From: Wolbachia endosymbiont of Armadillidium arcangelii | GTDB taxonomy: Bacteria > Pseudomonadota > Alphaproteobacteria > Rickettsiales > Anaplasmataceae | Assembly: GCF_040207875.1 (NCBI RefSeq) | Contig: NZ_CP157942.1 | Span: 1,178,001-1,242,000, forward strand | DNA length: 64,000 bases | Direction of reading: 5' to 3' | Part shown: positions 62,719 to 64,000 of the stretch, in pieces | Position numbering within the stretch: the first letter of the stretch is position 1 | Layout of the letters: each line of letters begins with the position of its first letter | Notes under the pieces: generated by a model | Databases searched by the model: none | What the model saw: only the letters and a program-made list of their open reading frames with translations | What the model was told of the DNA's origin: nothing | Position numbers and translations under genes: made by a program

Positions 62719-64000
62719 CACTGCCATTAAGTTAAGGGAAAGTGATGGACTGTATTGTAAAATCAGGTAAGATCCACAAATTAAAAGAAGTAATGACATG
62801 AGTAAAAAAAAGAATAATCATGTTTATAAAAAATAAATTGATGAGTTTAAACTTTATAAACGCACACAGAGCATCCTCAAAAGACTTCTCACGAAAAAGA
62901 AAGCTGCCCTTCATTAATGTATTTCTCCTGATTTTTAGAAAGAGTGTAAAGTCATTACAAGTAATGCTTAATGAGTTTGTTCTGCATACAAGAAAAGATT
63001 ACACAATTACGGCAAGTGCATTTACTCAAGCAAGAAAGAAGCTAAAGCATACTGCGTTTTCAGAGTTAAATGATGATATAGTTTCCCTATACTACCAAGA
63101 TCAGGAATTTAAAACCCACCATGGCTTCAGAGTACTTGCATTTGATGCTTCAATACTGATTCTGCCAAAGAGCGACAAAATAATAGGCGAGTTTGGCTCA
63201 AGAGCAGTATGGAATGGAATCCAGAGATTTGAAGACTATACAAGTGCAACCTTTGAAGTTTGCTACGATGTGCTAAATAATATTGCAATAAAATCTGTGC
63301 TAAGTAGAGGTGACAGCTATGAGGTTGATTTAGCGATCGGTATGCTTGAATCCATAAAATCAGACGATTTGTTAATCTGTGATAGAGGATACGTATCTTA
63401 TCGATTTCTTGCTGAGCTTACAGGAAGGAAAATCAATTATATAATTCGCTGTCCAAGTTCGTCTTTCAATGAAATAAACGCTATGTTTAAGCCGGAAAGC
63501 CCATCTAGTATGGTGGTAGTGTCTACCGCACCTATTAAAGTAGCAAGACAGCTACGAAAGCTAGGATTACCTGATGAGATGAAATTCAGGTTAGTCAAAA
63601 TAATACTTTCTTCTGGAGAAGTTGAAGTGTTAGTAACATCTCTGTTAGATGAGCAAAGTTTTACAGTCGAAGAGTTTGAGAGATTATATTACTTGCGCTG
63701 GGGAGTAGAAACATTTTTTTCTAGGCTGAAGGGAAGATTAAATTTAGAGAATTTCACAGGAAAAAGTATTGAAACTATCAAGTAGGATTTTTGGTCAACT
63801 ATCTTCATCAGTAATCTAGAAAGTATCATGATAGAAGATGATGAAGAGACATTGAGCGCACAGAATAGTAAACTAAAAAAAAGCATCAATAAATCTGTCT
63901 CATTTAATGCGATTAAAAACTTAGCCTTTGATATTTTTTCTACAGAGTCAGACATAGACTGCATTATGGATCGACTATCACAGTTATTTTTGATGAACAC
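62719..64000 (+). mobile_element. IS4-family insertion sequence, second copy (runs off the window)
   Basis: Starts with the same CACTGCCATTAAGTTAAGGG end as the copy at 34580 and appears identical to it, with a constant offset of 28139 bases, up to the window edge. The expected target duplication on its left is GTATTGGATC (62709-62718); its right partner should lie outside the window. Confidence 0.9.
62820..64000 (+). pseudogene. IS4-family transposase with in-frame TAG, second copy, partial
   Basis: Same gene as at 34681-35958: ATG at 62820, DDE residues in LAFDASI, ICDRGYV and YYLRWGVETFFSRLKGRLN, then the same TAG at 63783-63785 after SIETIK and a continuing frame (DFWSTIFISNLES onward) that runs past the window end. 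Confidence 0.85.

Overview
The window is a piece of a Wolbachia chromosome (Alphaproteobacteria, Rickettsiales, Anaplasmataceae). The decisive marker is the surface protein gene wsp at 25778-26497. Supporting signs are the AT-rich sequence, scattered single-copy housekeeping genes with little operon structure, many decayed insertion sequences, an ankyrin-repeat gene, and dozens of short GC-richer palindromes built around the motif TCCCAGTG...CACTGGGA. The WSP variable loops look more like supergroup B than A to me, but this is a from-memory judgement, not an alignment.

Layout. 1-9.9 kb: an AsmA-family gene running off the left edge, murJ, tRNA-His, a small membrane protein, mnmG, an M24 aminopeptidase, a small unknown gene, an alpha/beta hydrolase and an SDR protein. 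10.7-12.8 kb: a palindromic-repeat field, a small orphan gene, a RelB/RelE-type toxin-antitoxin pair with a candidate operator, and a long imperfect inverted repeat. 12.8-19.2 kb: petA, gyrA, tRNA-Val, a TPR protein, a DUF1284-like gene, bioY and a nitroreductase. 19.2-20.8 kb: two dead IS5-family elements, one with intact terminal inverted repeats. 20.9-34.4 kb: recA, truA, dnaN, an IalB-like gene, rpoH, wsp, ybaB-dnaX with the SRP RNA gene just upstream, a GST/SspA-like gene, an O-methyltransferase, a DsbA, a RatA/Coq10-like gene, mlaC and folC. 34.3-37 kb: a J-domain membrane-protein gene cut in two by a complete IS4-family element with a 10-bp target duplication. 37.8-46.9 kb: dnaE, rpsF-rpsR-rplI, purB overlapping a CAT-anticodon tRNA, a glycerol-1-phosphate dehydrogenase-like gene and dapE. 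47-50.9 kb: a nested graveyard of mobile elements (IS4 fragment, group II intron 5' part, IS5 with perfect 30-bp ends, IS3 remnant, IS110 remnant). 51-61.2 kb: an orphan gene, lgt, smpB, an ankyrin gene, mrpE-like, an orphan gene, purN, two M16 peptidases, lspA, ribF, a glutaredoxin and an unknown gene. 61.2-64 kb: an IS5 remnant, and an IS110-type element with a long structured 5' leader, broken by a second copy of the same IS4 element.

Functional themes: DNA replication and repair (dnaE, dnaN, dnaX, gyrA, recA, ybaB); translation and tRNA modification (rpsF, rpsR, rplI, mnmG, truA, smpB, three tRNAs, SRP RNA); envelope biogenesis (murJ, lgt, lspA, mlaC, AsmA, dapE, wsp, DsbA); purine and cofactor metabolism (purB, purN, folC, ribF, bioY); respiration (petA).

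The most interesting observations are: (i) Wolbachia palindromic repeats inserted in frame inside at least two protein genes (the M24 peptidase and the glycerol-1-phosphate dehydrogenase), with possible further cases in mnmG and folC; (ii) a ribosomal protein S6 with a roughly 140-residue helical insertion; (iii) an IS4 element whose two apparently identical copies both carry the same in-frame amber stop, one of them interrupting a gene that closes perfectly in frame when the element is removed; (iv) a structured leader ahead of an IS110-type transposase that may hold a bridge-type RNA; (v) inverted copies of a ~54-bp repeat bracketing a 9.8-kb housekeeping block.
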